From NCBI GenBank assembly GCA_013396525.1, contig VWYX01001318.1:62001-126000 (forward strand): DNA of 64,000 nt, read 5' to 3'. Numbering within the stretch: position 1 is the first letter of the stretch; the number at the start of each line of letters is the position of its first letter. The notes beneath the pieces are model-generated. The model searched no databases and was not told the origin of the DNA. It was given only the letters and a program-made list of their open reading frames with translations. The DNA comes from Chaetorhynchus papuensis. Its lineage: Eukaryota; Chordata; Aves; Passeriformes; Rhipiduridae. Positions 38,702 to 51,040 of this stretch are shown one piece after another. The position numbers and the translations under genes were made by a program.

Positions 38702-41700
38702 GTAAGCAAATCTCTGTATCTTGTCAGTGGAGAAATACAGAATAAATATAAAAGGATTGTGAGAATATGGCACTAAAAGGTGTTTTCTGAGTATTTCATA
38801 TCTTTTCAGTTACCTCTTACTAATTATCTCTGTTTAAATGCAGAACACTTCCCTATATTTTTCTTAGCTCTACTATTTAATTTTTTGCACTGAAAAATGC
38901 TCCTTGCGTCTAAGATATTTTAGTTTAAAGATGGGCAAGGGGATGCTCCTGGATTTTTCTTTTTGTTTCATTTCTGAAATATAATGTTGAGAAATTTGAA
39001 CATGATGAAAGGGCTGGAGCACCTCTTCTGTGAAGACAGGCTGTGGGTTGGGGTTATTCAGCCTGAAGAAGAGAGGCCCCTAGGGAGCCCTTAGACTAGC
39101 CATCCAGTACCTAAAGGGAGTTGGAGAGTGACTTTTTACAAGGGCCTGTAGTGACAGGACAAGGAGTAAGGACTTCAAACTAATAGAGGGTTTAGATTAG
39201 ATATTAGGCAGAAATTCTTCACTGTGAGGGTGGTGAGGCACTGAAACAGGTTGCCCAGAGAAGTCTGGCCAGGTTGGATGAGGCTTTGAGCATCTTGCAC
39301 CTAGTGCAAGATATTCCTGCCAATGGCAGAGGGGTTGGAAGTAGATCGTCTTTCAGGTCTCTTTGATCCCAAACGATTCTATGGTTCTATAATTTACACA
39401 GATGCCTCATGGTGCCACAAAAACACAGGTCAACCTCCATCTGCTCTTTCTAAGTTATTGCACTGTCTTGTAGGCACATTTCCACTGCATGGAGCTCTGT
39501 GGACACTGTGTTAGGAGCTGTTCTCACTGTGCCTGCACAGGGCTCAGATAAAGACCTATATGAGCCATATAGGCTGTCAAAATGGGTCTTATACCTAAGC
39601 CACTAAACCACGTCTTCAGCCAATGTCGGAAAGATACCTGTGTTCTCTAATGAGCTACTAAAGCAGGAGAATCTTTTGGTTTATGCAGGTAGGGTAAGGT
39701 CATCCAGCACACAGAATTCAGTGATTTTTGCAGACTATGGATTCTCTCATTTTTGTGAAGTGTGTCATACGCTTGTCTACTGGCAATTGTCTGCTATTCT
39801 TCATCTGTCTTGTTTCCTGACTGGCTAATTACTTCATCTGCTCTTTAAGCATGAGCTCAGCCTCCAGCAGTGATTGATAGAGTGTGTTCAATTCCAACAT
39901 TTCACCGTGTAATACTAAATGCCCTGTCTGAATGTTGGAGTCAGACGATGTGGATATGCTGCATTCCTGCTGCTGGAGAACACACGTTGTCCCTAAGCAA
40001 TAATTAATTTTTCAGTGGACTGTAAGTAGCCTTTCTTGGTGATTTGGGGTTTTTTTTGTTGGTTGGTGTGTATGTCTATTTTAAATCATGTGGTGATTAG
40101 CAGCCTGCTTTAGTCTCTCTCCCAGAATTCCATGTCTTGGTACACCTGATGGCTGCAGGGTTCATTGGGGTCCTGAAAAACAAGCATTCCTCTTGTAACT
40201 GTGTCCCTCCCCACCTCTTGTTTCTCCAGTTCTGTTTCATACTTAATTATTGCTGCAATATTTTCAAACTGACAGATTCTCAGGGTTTGGAAATTGTCGT
40301 TCTTTCCTCTTCAAAACCTTTTTTAAAATCATGTCTCAGTTACTGCGTGCTGGTATTCCTCATTGTATTCAGACAGTTGTGATTTCTTTTTTCAAGTACA
40401 TTTTCACAAAATCCTGCATAAAGAATTGTGCCCCAAACTTGCTGGGACTAAGAGTTCTACATACAGTCAGGCAAGGCAAGACAGAATTTGTTTTTATAAG
40501 CTGTGGTTTTAAAAGCCTTTTCTACAAAGTCCGTGCAACAGCCTGCTGTTGGTTCAGGAAGGTGCTTGGTTTCAGGAGTGTATTTAACTTTTGTATGCAT
40601 TAATTATGTTTAATGAAGCCACATTTGGCCACAGTACTTGTTTGTGTATAGAAAACACAACAAGATAAGCACCAGTGTCCTTGGTCCAGGTGATGGGTTT
40701 GTTTGACACTGAGGGTGTCACTGTGCCATGCACACAGGCACACTGCAAAGACCTCTGTGCACACACCAGCCTGGGTACACACATCTTGATGCCGTGCAGA
40801 GATACGAGGCTTGGTCTCGTACCACATTTGGGTTCCAGACCTACCATGTGAGATAAGTGGTCAAGTGCATGTGGGTGAATGTAACTGTGCTGAATTTGCC
40901 TGCTTTTGCAAATTTTGGGGGCTTGCACGGGACATAAAAATCTTTGTAGCATTGTTTCACAAAGCCCGATTAACTTCCAGTATCAAAAGCTTCTCAGCAG
41001 CAAACGCTATGCACTGCATGGTTAATCACCTTCCTCAGAAGGAACTTTTTTCCAAACATTGCATAGTTAATAAGATTAGATTGCATTAAAAATACAGGGA
41101 TCTAAAATAGTTTCGTTATTGGAAAGGGATTTTAACCAACCTTGATGTTATCCGTTGTTACAGTTGTACTGTTATGGCAATGTGGTGGTAGAGTTAATTA
41201 ACTGCATGTTTTTAAACACGCATTTTTTCTGGTTCTTTTTATCCATTTGAAATGTCATGATTGTCAGTAAATGTCTTCTCAGTAAATATCTACTTACACA
41301 GTGTTTATGAGAAGTATCTCATGGAATGTTCTCATTTTTCTTTCTCTCTTCACTAGTGTGTTTCCTAGTTTGATTCTGTATGTTTCATCTTGATTTTGAA
41401 AGAAACTGCCACTCCCTTTCTTTTTTTTGAGAGAAACAATTTTATTTCAAATCTTCTGTTCTTGATTCTATTTCTGACATAATTTGACCAGAAAGGAGCA
41501 TAACATCTAAAGTCAGGAGCCAGCTGTTCCATATAAAACAGTATACTGTTTTCTAGTTATTTGTTACCTTGTTCTTTATATGTCCTCTTCTTATCTACAG
41601 ATTTATTTCTGTTTTCTACATGGCACTGGAATAAGTGCTGTCACACTCATTAATTGTTGTGGAAAACCTATTCTACCATGTTATTAGGCCACAGCTTGTG

Positions 41701-44700
41701 TATTTAAATTTGTAGTATATTTTCCCAAAACAGGCATCCTGGAGAAAGTTTTCTACTAGAGGGCAGTCTTACACTAGCAGTTAGTAGGATTTTTTTCCTT
41801 GCTACATCTTTTGTTGGTTGAATATATCTAAAAAGGGGGGGGAAAAGCACATTTCTATGACGTGTCATTTTTTTGTTTTCATATTTTTATACTGTGAGGT
41901 GTAGTACCCCTCACATAGCACTGTTGGCAAATATTTTTTAAGGAGTGTGTGAGTTTTGTGTTAAATGTGGTGAGGGTGCAACCCTATTTGTACGAATAAA
42001 ATTTAGAAATACTGGCTTTAGACACTACAGTGAATGACAGAATATCATCCCAGGAAAAATCTTTAGTGGCAACATGATTTATTTGCCTGTTTGGAACTAG
42101 CTCCATAACAATAGTCTGAAGGTTTGCAATGTAAGACTACTGTCTAGCTTACCTGAAAAGTAGGTCCCATACTGATCACTAGGTATTGCTAAGGTTTTTC
42201 CATTTTTTGTTTCTTCATATCATTGAGCTCCAACTATGTGCGTATATATATGCAATTTCTCTCATGATTTCTCGTCCGTTGCTTGACCCAAAACTTTGCA
42301 TGTCTTAATTATATTTTACAATTGCAAAACCCAGGAGACTGCTGAACCTTCCTGAAAGCTAGGTCAGCAGTTGAGGAGCCTGAAGCTTATTAAATTTCCT
42401 AGTACATTCTGAAAATTAATTGTAAGGTCAGTGCAGTGAAGGATTTGTTTTCTCTTCATATTTCTGGTAGCTATTCAGCCTTTTGTTACGTCGGAATCTT
42501 TCAAATGAAAATCTAAAATAAATCACCGTGGTGACTGACCAAACTCCTATTTGAGGACTCTGTCCAGTTAAAAGCAGAAATGAAGATTGGTGTTTGAAAG
42601 ACTGCTTTTGGCAGAATACTGCCAGTGTTAGTTAAAACAGATGTCTTGTTCTCAGAGGTTGCAGAATGTCAGTTCTTTTCAGGAAAAAGTTCAAGCTCCC
42701 AAATGTAAAAGAGAGAGAACAGCAATGCATATGCACACCAAAATAGGTAATTGCTTGGTGGCTGCAGAGGTCGTTTTCAGCTGTGCAAGGAAAAGCAAGG
42801 ACCTTTCTGTGCATTTTGCCTCATCTGCGTGCCCTGACTGCTGGCCCTTGTTTGTTCTCTGAGTCACTGCTTTAATTGCATCATATTTGTAATTCTCATT
42901 GAATTGGTGTGGTTTTGGGGAATTAATTTCTTTCAAATAGAGGAGCTGTTTTTATTCTTAGGGTGGGGAAAAAGAGTTTGTTTTTTTTCTTCCTTTTTTT
43001 AGACAGCTAATAGGTTATCTGTGGTTTTCCTCTTTGCTAGGTCAAAAGTAAATGAAGCTTTGTAGGAATATACAGAAGTTTTTCAAGACTAATATTTAGG
43101 TTACAGTAATGCCTGCAGATCCCAGCTGAAGTTAAGGCCCTAGAGCATCTCACACAGAATGTCTGTATGAGAGCAGCATTATGGTATTCATCTCCCCTAA
43201 GTGCTTAGAATACAGACTCTCCTGTTATCTAGGGTGCTTCTGCTGTTGCTAGGGAGAAATAAATCTACTTTGGAATGAGATGAGCATAGTCTGAAAATGC
43301 AGGAGTTTTTCTGTCTGCCCAACATAAGGGCAATTTAGAGAACTATCCTGGAGGTGGGCAGTGTAGATGTCTGAACTTCGCTGAACTGGTAGCAACGTCC
43401 TCTTTGTTCAAGAATTACAAGTCCAAAAAGCACAAGATCAGTGAACCACCATAGCTGATGTGGCCATGCCACAGTGACATGTGTCAGTGACAGTCTGAGA
43501 ATACAGCTCTGGCCCATGTGAACTTCTCTGTCCAAATTTGTGCCACCCATTGGCTTAGAGGAAATAAGTGGTAACATTTCAATTTTGGTTTTTCTCATGG
43601 GCTATTGTTCATTTATTGTTTTAAAGTGTCCCACTCTCCTCTTTATTTAACTCCCAAACTTACATGAGGCTTGTTCAGTGTAGGACATATTCAGAGCTGA
43701 GATCATAATAATGAGAGTAAATTGTGTTAATAATTGTTCTCCTTTATCTTCTACAAAGCTGCAACACAGACCTTTCTGGGGGTTTGCTTTGGAGAACGTA
43801 AGAAAATGGAGTGTGGGTCAAACTTGTTCTTAATTGTAGGTTTCTGTTCCAGTTTGGGGGTAGGCAGAGAACAATGACAAAATATCTTCCTCCTTTTGGT
43901 GGAAGGTAAAATATTTCAATCTCAATCAGAGTTGAAATGCCTTGGGGTTTTTCCCCCCCCAAAGACAGCAGATTTCCAAAGGAGTAGCACCTTTAAAGGA
44001 CATGAGGACAAAAACTGTGGAAGCATTATACAGGGTGCATCATAACATGGAGTTTGGGCAGGGAGACAAACTCTTAAGAAAAGAATGGGAGCAGAAAGTG
44101 GTTTGATAGGCAAATCCCAGGAGGCACAATGTTGTCATTTTGAATAAATAGTTTCAGTTTTCAGCTGAAATACTTTCACTTTGGAAAACTTGTTTCTGTT
44201 GGCAAAATACTTTACATTTTACATAAATTGCAATCTATTTTTACAAGCAGGCTTTTAAATTGCTAATCCTGTTAGCCATTAAAAATTACTTACGCAGAAT
44301 TTTACAGCCAACTGTTGTGTGAACTTGGAGAGATTCTGAGCCCAGAGCAAGGTAGTACAACTGCCAGTCCTGCCTTCAGGGGGGAGGTTTCACAACAGGC
44401 TTTTTGATGAATTTACCAGGCTGGATAGGTGTGGGGAGGAGGGGGGTGGGAGGAAAGGTGTCTGGCTAAGGGGCCATGTTCAGAAATGTGGACACATGTT
44501 GGTTTTTCCAGGAACCACTAGCATGTATCCTGTGTGATCCTTACTGTGGTAAGTAAACAGTACTTTAGGACAATACTCCCTTATCACAGCATTTCAGTAA
44601 TGAAGTGAAGAATGCGTGAGAGACTGATGAATTCCTCCTCTTGCAGGAGCTCTCTGCTGCATGGATGACTATGCTGTTGATGCATTGGTTAAGAATATGT

Positions 44701-46127
44701 TTGAACTTTATCACAACAGTGCTGTATGCAAAAAAAACCCCAACTTGACTTACATGCAGTTTTTATGATTATGGCACCTTAGTGGAGCAGCTGGAACAGC
44801 AGAAGGGAAAAGGAGCTGCAGTTCACAGCCCTGTTCATAAATTTGGAATAGGCAGTGCTTTGGGCATGAGGTATTGGGATGCAGGTGGTGCCTAGACTTT
44901 ATGCTGATCTGTAGTGTAAGGGAGCAGTGTTCAGGTGAACAAAACAAATCACATCTGTCATCCTAAATTAGACCACAGTCAGCGTGACATGCACATGTAA
45001 TTTTGAGGTTCTTTGACTGCAGTGAGAACTAAGTTATGCTTTCTTATTACGAGGTATTTTAGTGTAGCCTCATTCCTGTCCCTTGCAAAATTGTTTTTTT
45101 CTAAATCTGTATTAGTCCACCCACATCTGACTTGCAAGGCAGCCCCAGTAACAGCTGTTTCTGCATAGCTGGGGGAAGGTGCAGGATTAAAAGTAACTGA
45201 GGGGAAAGGAGACACAGGAAAGACTCTTTCCCCATGCTGCTGCCAGATATGCTGTCTTGCAAAGACGGGTATCATCATGCCTTAAATGCTTACCCAAGGA
45301 TTGCTAGGTCCATTTCTCTTCCCCAGAAAAGTTGAGGTTATTAAGAGTATGGCTCCTTGGTATTTCCCAGGCATATTGGAGCTTGTGATGCCCAGAGCTA
45401 CTTTGCATCCAGCCCTGGGTTAATGCTCTAAATGATAGGTACCCCACCGTCTCCAGTACTATACAGGAAACTTTTTAGGGGAGTGTGGAGGACTAGGCAG
45501 TGAACATAGAGGCTAGAACAAAATGAAGTGCAGCTGATCCCACCTTAGTCTGTCATCCTCAAGGACCTCTGTGCTGGTGCTGTTTCCTGGGCTGGCACAG
45601 GCAGGGAAAGCCTGAGTTGTCCCATCTGCCAGCACGGGTGGACAGTATCTACTAGCTGTGGAAGTAGGGTTCACATCTTGTTGCTGGATATCAAACTGAG
45701 GTCCTTTGTCTCATGCCTAGAAAAAAAAAAAAGGTCTGTCACAAAAATATCAGGTGCTGTCTTGTGTAGAATTTTGATCTTTTGTGGTGGTAGGTCTATC
45801 ATATATTCAAATGCTATTCTTCTACAGCCTATGATGGGTGTAAGATAAGAAAGACTGTAAGTTCAACCTTTTTTTTTCTTGAGCTTTTTTTTTTTAAGAG
45901 GTTAAGGAAAAGAAAAAACATGGTGGGGATGTGTGGTAAAAATAAGCATCTCTTCTTTCTACCAGAGTTGTACTGACACTGGGTATTTCTGCATTTCAGA
46001 AAGAGTGTAACCTCTGGGAAAGTTATTTGTGTTTCACCTGCTGCCTCTGTGCCACCAGTCACCCTGCTCACAACTGTGTAAGTGACCTTTTCTTTTCCTT
46101 CCTTTTCTCGCCCTCTTGCTTCTCCAG
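38702..46127 (+). other. PPM1H: PPM1H intron 2
   Basis: A 7,426-bp intron between exons 2 and 3, GT donor (gtaagc) and AG acceptor, phase 0. It holds one CR1 copy near its 5' end, a G-rich cluster at 44433-44453 and short A and T runs (for example 45720-45732). Other open frames show no recognisable protein family. Confidence 0.9.
39003..39391 (+). mobile_element. CR1 LINE, 5'-truncated copy with 3' tail
   Basis: About 390 bp of avian CR1 3' end in the + orientation. Recognisable blocks in order: ggctggagcacctcttctgt, ttcagcctgaagaagagagg, ctttttacaagggcctgtag, ttagattagatattaggcag, aattcttcactgtgagggtg, ctgaaacaggttgcccagag, and ccaggttggatgaggctttg. The 3' end is atcccaaacgattctatggttctat, cited here by position 39366-39390, carrying the ATTCTATGG/TTCTAT terminal repeat typical of CR1. 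Compared with the usual element, roughly 35 bp are missing just after the ttgcccagagaag block. The encoded reverse transcriptase tail is broken. It lies about 300 bp downstream of exon 2. Confidence 0.93.
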
Positions 46128-46472
46128 GACACAGATGGGATCAATCTGTACTACTGGTCCCTGTTTGATGGACACGCTGGGTCAGGGGCAGCTGTGGTCG
46201 CTTCCAAACTGCTGCAGCACCATATCCTGGAGCAGCTGCAGGAGATCGTGGACATCCTGAGGAACACAGCCGTCCTCCCGCCCACCTGCCTGGGAGAGGA
46301 GCCTGACAACCCGTCCACCAACAGCAGGACACTGACACGGGCGGCCTCTCTGCGCGGTGGTGTGGGAGCCCCAGGATCGCCCAGCACCCCTCCAACACGT
46401 TTCTTCACTGAGAAGAAGATCCCACATGAGTGCCTGGTTATTGGGGCCATAGAAAGTGCATTCAAAGAAATG
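46128..46472 (+). CDS. PPM1H: PPM1H coding exon 3 (catalytic D-G-H motif and flexible loop)
   Basis: A 345-nt exon of 115 codons, phase 0 at both ends. It follows a strong pyrimidine tract with AG at 46126-46127 and ends ATG|gtatgt at 46473. The peptide contains YWSLFDGHAGSGAAVVAS, the PP2C signature: Asp 46167-46169 binds metal, and His 46173-46175 corresponds to human His153, whose mutation inactivates PPM1H. Helical sequence follows (LLQHHILEQLQEIVDIL), then a Pro/Ser/Thr/Arg-rich segment (about 46278-46394, with TLTRAASLRGG and APGSPSTPPTRFF) that matches the disordered loop 188-226 of human PPM1H. It ends with EKKIPHECLVIGAIESAFKEM, a helix of the catalytic core. The first eight residues (DTDGINLY) differ most from human. 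The exon is local GC- and CpG-rich compared with its introns, as expected for coding sequence. Identification as PPM1H is firm. Confidence 0.97.
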
Positions 46473-49400
46473 GTATGTATGTCTCAGGGCTCTGAAGTCC
46501 TTGTTGTTTACATTGAGTCACAAGACCTGGAGAACATGAAGATTTAGATTTTTTTCTTCTTTTTTTTTCCCCTTTCATTGGTTTAACACCATCTGAGTGT
46601 GAACAGAACTGTTTAAGAGCCTCCACAGCTTGCCAGGTACCCTGTGGGTCAGGAGCAGCATCTTAACTCCCAGGCAGCATTGTGGCAATGTTTATGAATT
46701 ACTAGGCGTTTAGATGTATGACACTCTTATTTTTAATTTTCTTCTCCCCCTCCTTTTGTAAGATAAAGATCAGTATTGCCTTACAGTGCAGATTTCAGCA
46801 CTGGCAGTTATTATCAGGCTGAATATATGGACATGCACTTTACAAAGCCTCGCTGCCCTACCAGAGCAGCAGCAAAGGCTGCTTGGTCCAATGACCCGTA
46901 GTTGACATTGGTGTTGGAGTAGTGACTGTAGGTGTCTGCAGCTCCTCACTGAGGCAGGTTTTGTGGGTGAGTGGGGCATGAAGTACATTCCTGCCGCCCA
47001 CTTGACTTGTGTACAGCATGAACAACTGTCAGGAAATCATGACCCTATGGAAACAGAATATCCATCTATTTCCCTATGGAAGCTGATTTTTCCTCTTTTG
47101 TAATTGATGTAGCTCCTCCACGTCTTCCCCCTTCACTTCTCCACATTATTAAAAGTCATTCTTGTCAGGCAGAGCAAAGGTTTGGCCTGCTAGTGAGTAC
47201 ATGTAGATCAGGTCTTGGGAGGTCTGATACTGTTCTTTTTTTCTTTTTTTTTAAATTTTGTTGCTGTAATTTTCAGAAAACTTCTTATTTGAAAAGGACT
47301 GTGAACTATTCAGTGTTTTCCAGTGGTTTTATTTGTTGTCTGAAAAGAAGTATCTGATCATTGTTTTTCCTGATGTATGTGAATTTTGTTCAGTACATGC
47401 ATTTAATTAGAGACTGGAATTGTTGTTACAAGTAGTACTTCACTTTGAGTTCTGAATAACAATTGTCTTTTGCTGCATTGTTCTTTCTTCCCAAGGAAGT
47501 GCAGGCAAGCAGATCCATCAACTGGGTTTGGACTTGCAGGTGGGTAGGTCCAGGAGCAGCATTCACAGCCATGGCTTAGGCATACTTCAGCAGGGAGTGT
47601 GTGTGCAGATTTATGCACTATGGGTAGTGGGCTCAGTTTCTGCTAGATGAAAAGAAAGAGGAGGGTGCAGGAGAATCTGTCAGTTTAGCACACCTTTTCA
47701 GAAAGGGAGGATTAGCTTGCTCCCTTCTTTGTTGAGAAATGAGGGAGGAGATGACCCTGCCCATCCACTGCACCCTAGTGGGTTCAGAGCATGCTTAAGA
47801 GGAACACCAATTTCATGCTTCAGTTGATGTAATTTTGAGGCCAGAAGAGTGCCAGGCTCTGAGAGTGTGATGTGATTCTCTCCTGTTGAAACTGTCTCCA
47901 GGTGCAGGAGAGATGAGAAGTGGAGTTTCCTGGGAGTGGGCAGTGAAGGTAACAGAGCACAGAAGGGCTGTATGAAGTACTGTACCTCCCCTATGAGAGC
48001 AGCGTGTGTGTTACCCTGTCGCTGCCTTCCTGAATGGGTCTGAGTGATCAGGGCTGTTATTGCCCTGCTTTATTTTGACTTCTCATTTCTGGTAGGTATT
48101 CACACAGAAGACCATCTCAGCTTATGTTCAGAGATCTGACTGGTTGCAAGGGCTTTTGTGACCTAGAGTATGACAAATACAGAAACCCTGGATAACTCAC
48201 TCCAGTTACGGTGTTTAGGTATTCCTTGTATAGCTCATACTAATCTGTTCTCTCTGTTTCTAAACTGAACTAAACAGAACATCTTCCTCCCTGGGTCTTT
48301 GTTCATTTGCTACAGATCCAGTATCTTCATTCTCACTTGCTTTATATTAGAAAGCTGAAGTTCATCATCTGTCTTTGATAAACAAATGACCACCACAAGG
48401 CAATGTAATTTCAGCATTAAGTTTTACAAGAAACCTTACAAAAATGGTCCGATTAAGGAAAGCAATAGAGAATTGAATTGTATTTACTTTGGGGTATTTA
48501 GCTCTGGGGTGAATCTTGCACTTAAAATTGATTTAGGAGAAAGAGTGTTTTCTTTCACCTATGTAAGGGAGCGATTCATAAAATCAACACTTCTGTGTCT
48601 CATCTGTGCTTGCAATACTTCATCTTCCTCCTGCCCCTGTTTAACTTCCTGCTAGCTTATACTCCTTTTAGTCTTTGCATGAAGACTTTGGGCCTCTTCC
48701 ACTTTCCATTGTTTAATCAGCCCTTGTTTGTACTGGAACTGGGTGTTGCTGAGTTAGGTCAGTGCAGTCGAGATGTGCACCGTGTATAAGGGTTTTGTGC
48801 CAGCAGAGTGTATCTGTTTACCTGGCACTTGGTGAAAGCTCAAGTTTCCTGCACACGTTGGCAAACTTCTTGGTGTTTTTTCCTGAAACACCCGTCGCTG
48901 CAAAGGAGTCTTATGAACCAAATGAAAATAATGAGTAGATGAAGATACCTTTTTTTAAAGAGTCCAACCTGACAGGTTTATCTAATGATGGCTTTGTCCC
49001 CTTTTCCTGGGAGCATTTGGTATACCCTTATTTTTTTCCCCAACTTCCTTTCGAATTCTAGTTAAGGTCTCCCTGGTTTTGCCTCAAGTCTCAAATAAAA
49101 TGCAATTCATGGCTTTCAAAAGGCTTTTAAAAATTTTTTTTTTTTTTGATGTGGTTTTCTTTGGACAGTTCTTGTCTAACAGCTACATACTGTGGAAAGC
49201 TGACACAGATCAAGTCATTGCCTAACTTAGACATTTAACAATCAAACTGTCCCCCTTCTGAAGTACATGTAAATGGTGTTTTCTGTGTTGAAACTGGGAT
49301 TAGCGAGTTTGTGCTGTGTTTTCAGATAATTTAGTGCCCTGTCTAAAAACAGTAAATGTCAGTAATTGCCAGTATCACAATTGTTCCAGTTAAAAAGAAA

Positions 49401-50067
49401 TAAATAAGCTCAAGTTCTGAAGGTGTCATAAGTCAAATCCTCTAGTTTTCATCTGCTGAGTTTTAAAATGTGCATTTATAGATTCAGTTCCAGGGAGCCA
49501 GGAGAAATGCTTCCAAGTGCAGTTCCATACTGGATAGAAACATCAAATTATAGTAATTTCCCTATATTTAACCTTGTAACATGTGTGACATTGTATGTAT
49601 TTGCAAGAAAGTTTAAGAGGAGAGAACACCTATTCTACACTGAACCCCATTTAATTTTAGATGGGGAAAAAATGGCATAGAACTAGTATGTGTGATTTAT
49701 TGGAAGGTATAAATTTGCATTCATTGTATGATTATATTCTTCTTTATTGAGATTTTTTGACTTAGACAAAAACTAGACAGATGCTTTTTCCAGATTGGTG
49801 CCATTTTAATCAATTGAACACTCTTGTGACAGTGGCATGTGTTGTAACGGTTCTCTTTTTTAAAAGTTTCCATTCAATATATAACCAGTAGAAGTGAGAC
49901 TTTAAACAGAATTACAGGCATTTGATGTAAAGCATGCTAGGGAGTTAATTTTATGTTTATGCCTTCTGAAACTTTTTTTTAAGCAGATACCTAATACTGT
50001 AAAGCTGCTTTCTGTCATAGCAAGACAGATCCTGGAGGAAAAGCCCCTGCTCTGAGGATAAATATAG

Positions 50068-50612
50068 ATGAAAAGAGTGTGGGAAGAGTGTGGCCAGCAG
50101 GTTGAGGGAGGTGATCCTCCCCCTCTACTCAGCCCTAGTGAGGCCACATCTGAAGTGCTGTGTCCAGTTCTGGGCTCCTCAGTAGAAGAAAGAGAAGGAG
50201 GTACTGGAGAAGGTCCAGCGGAGAGCAACAAAGATGATGGAGTGACTGGAGCATCTCTTATGAGGAGAGGCTGAGGGAGCTGGGCATGTTTAGTCTGGAG
50301 AAGACTGAGAGGGGATCCTATTAATGCACATAAATAATCTCAAAGGCGGGCGTCAAGATAATAGTGGCAGACTCTTTTCAGTGCTGCCCAGCAACAGGAT
50401 GAGGAGCAACGGCCATAAACTAAACCACAATAAGTTTCACCTCAACCCGAGGAAGAACTACTTCCCACTAAGGGTGGCAGAGCGCTGGAACAGGCTGCCC
50501 ATGGAGGTCATGGAGTCTCCCTCTCTGGAGAACACCCGGTTCCTGTAGGTGCCGCTGCTTTGGCAGGGGGCTCGGTAGATGGATGGTCCCCAGCGGTGCC
50601 CGGTGGCGGGGA
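50068..50612 (+). mobile_element. CR1 LINE, 5'-truncated copy lacking its 3' tail
   Basis: About 540 bp of CR1 in the + orientation. Blocks seen in order: agagtgtggccagcaggttg, aggtgatcctccccctctac, gtgaggccacatctgaagtg, ctgtgtccagttctgggctc, gaaggtccagcggagagcaa, ctgagggagctgggcatgtt, gtctggagaagactgagagg, ggaacaggctgcccatggag and ctttggcagggggctcggta. The open frame 50324-50545 preserves the carboxyl end of the CR1 ORF2 protein (for example ERWNRLPMEVMESPS). About 25-30 bp are missing after the ctctggagaaca block, and the expected ATTCTATG tail is absent: the element grades into GC-rich sequence just before the assembly gap. CpGs in its last 80 bp are unusually intact. Confidence 0.92.
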
Positions 50613-51040
50613 GCGGCCGCCGCTGCGCGCAGCCTCCGCCAGGTGGCAGGAGCCGNNNNNNNNNNNNNNNNNNNNNNNNNNNNNNNNNNNNNNNNNNNNN
50701 NNNNNNNNNNNNNNNNNNNNNNNNNNNNNNNNNNNNNNNNNNNNNNNNNNNNNNNNNNNNNNNNNNNNNNNNNNNNNNNNNNNNNNNNNNNNNNNNNNNN
50801 NNNNNNNNNNNNNNNNNNNNNNNNNNNNNNNNNNNNNNNNNNNNNNNNNNNNNNNNNNNNNNNNNNNNCGGGGCAGAAAGCCGCCCTGCTGGCCCTCACC
50901 TGCTCGGTCCGGCGCGGTGTCCCCTGCAGGCTGTGCTCCGCCCTCCCGCATCCCGCGCCAGGGAACGGGAACCGGGCATGGGGCAGCCCTTGGGAGCATC
51001 TGCCACCACATGTCCCGGCGCGGAGGGCTGAGCTCCAACT
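50613..51040. promoter_or_regulatory. GC- and CpG-rich segment split by assembly gap, possible CpG island
   Basis: Both flanks of the N gap are strongly GC-rich: on the left ggtggcggggagcggccgcc and gctgcgcgcagcc, on the right ggtccggcgcggtgtcccct, cccgcatcccgcgccaggga and gtcccggcgcggagggctga. CpG density is far above any other part of the window except coding exon 3. Sequence returns to AT-rich near 51045. This could be an intragenic CpG island serving an internal PPM1H promoter, or a GC-rich tandem repeat. The overlapping frames of 140-176 codons are artefacts of reading through N and have no recognisable domain. Confidence 0.35.
50656..50868. other. Assembly gap (213 N)
   Basis: Unknown bases. 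The true length and content are not known; GC-rich flanks suggest the missing sequence is hard to sequence because of high GC. Confidence 1.

Noticed and set aside
46151..46465. Minus-strand open frames of 81-104 codons opposite exon 3
   Set aside because: Shadows of the GC-rich PPM1H exon on the other strand.
50324..50548. 74-codon + strand open frame with ERWNRLPMEVMESPS
   Set aside because: This is the carboxyl remnant of CR1 ORF2 in a truncated LINE, not a host gene.
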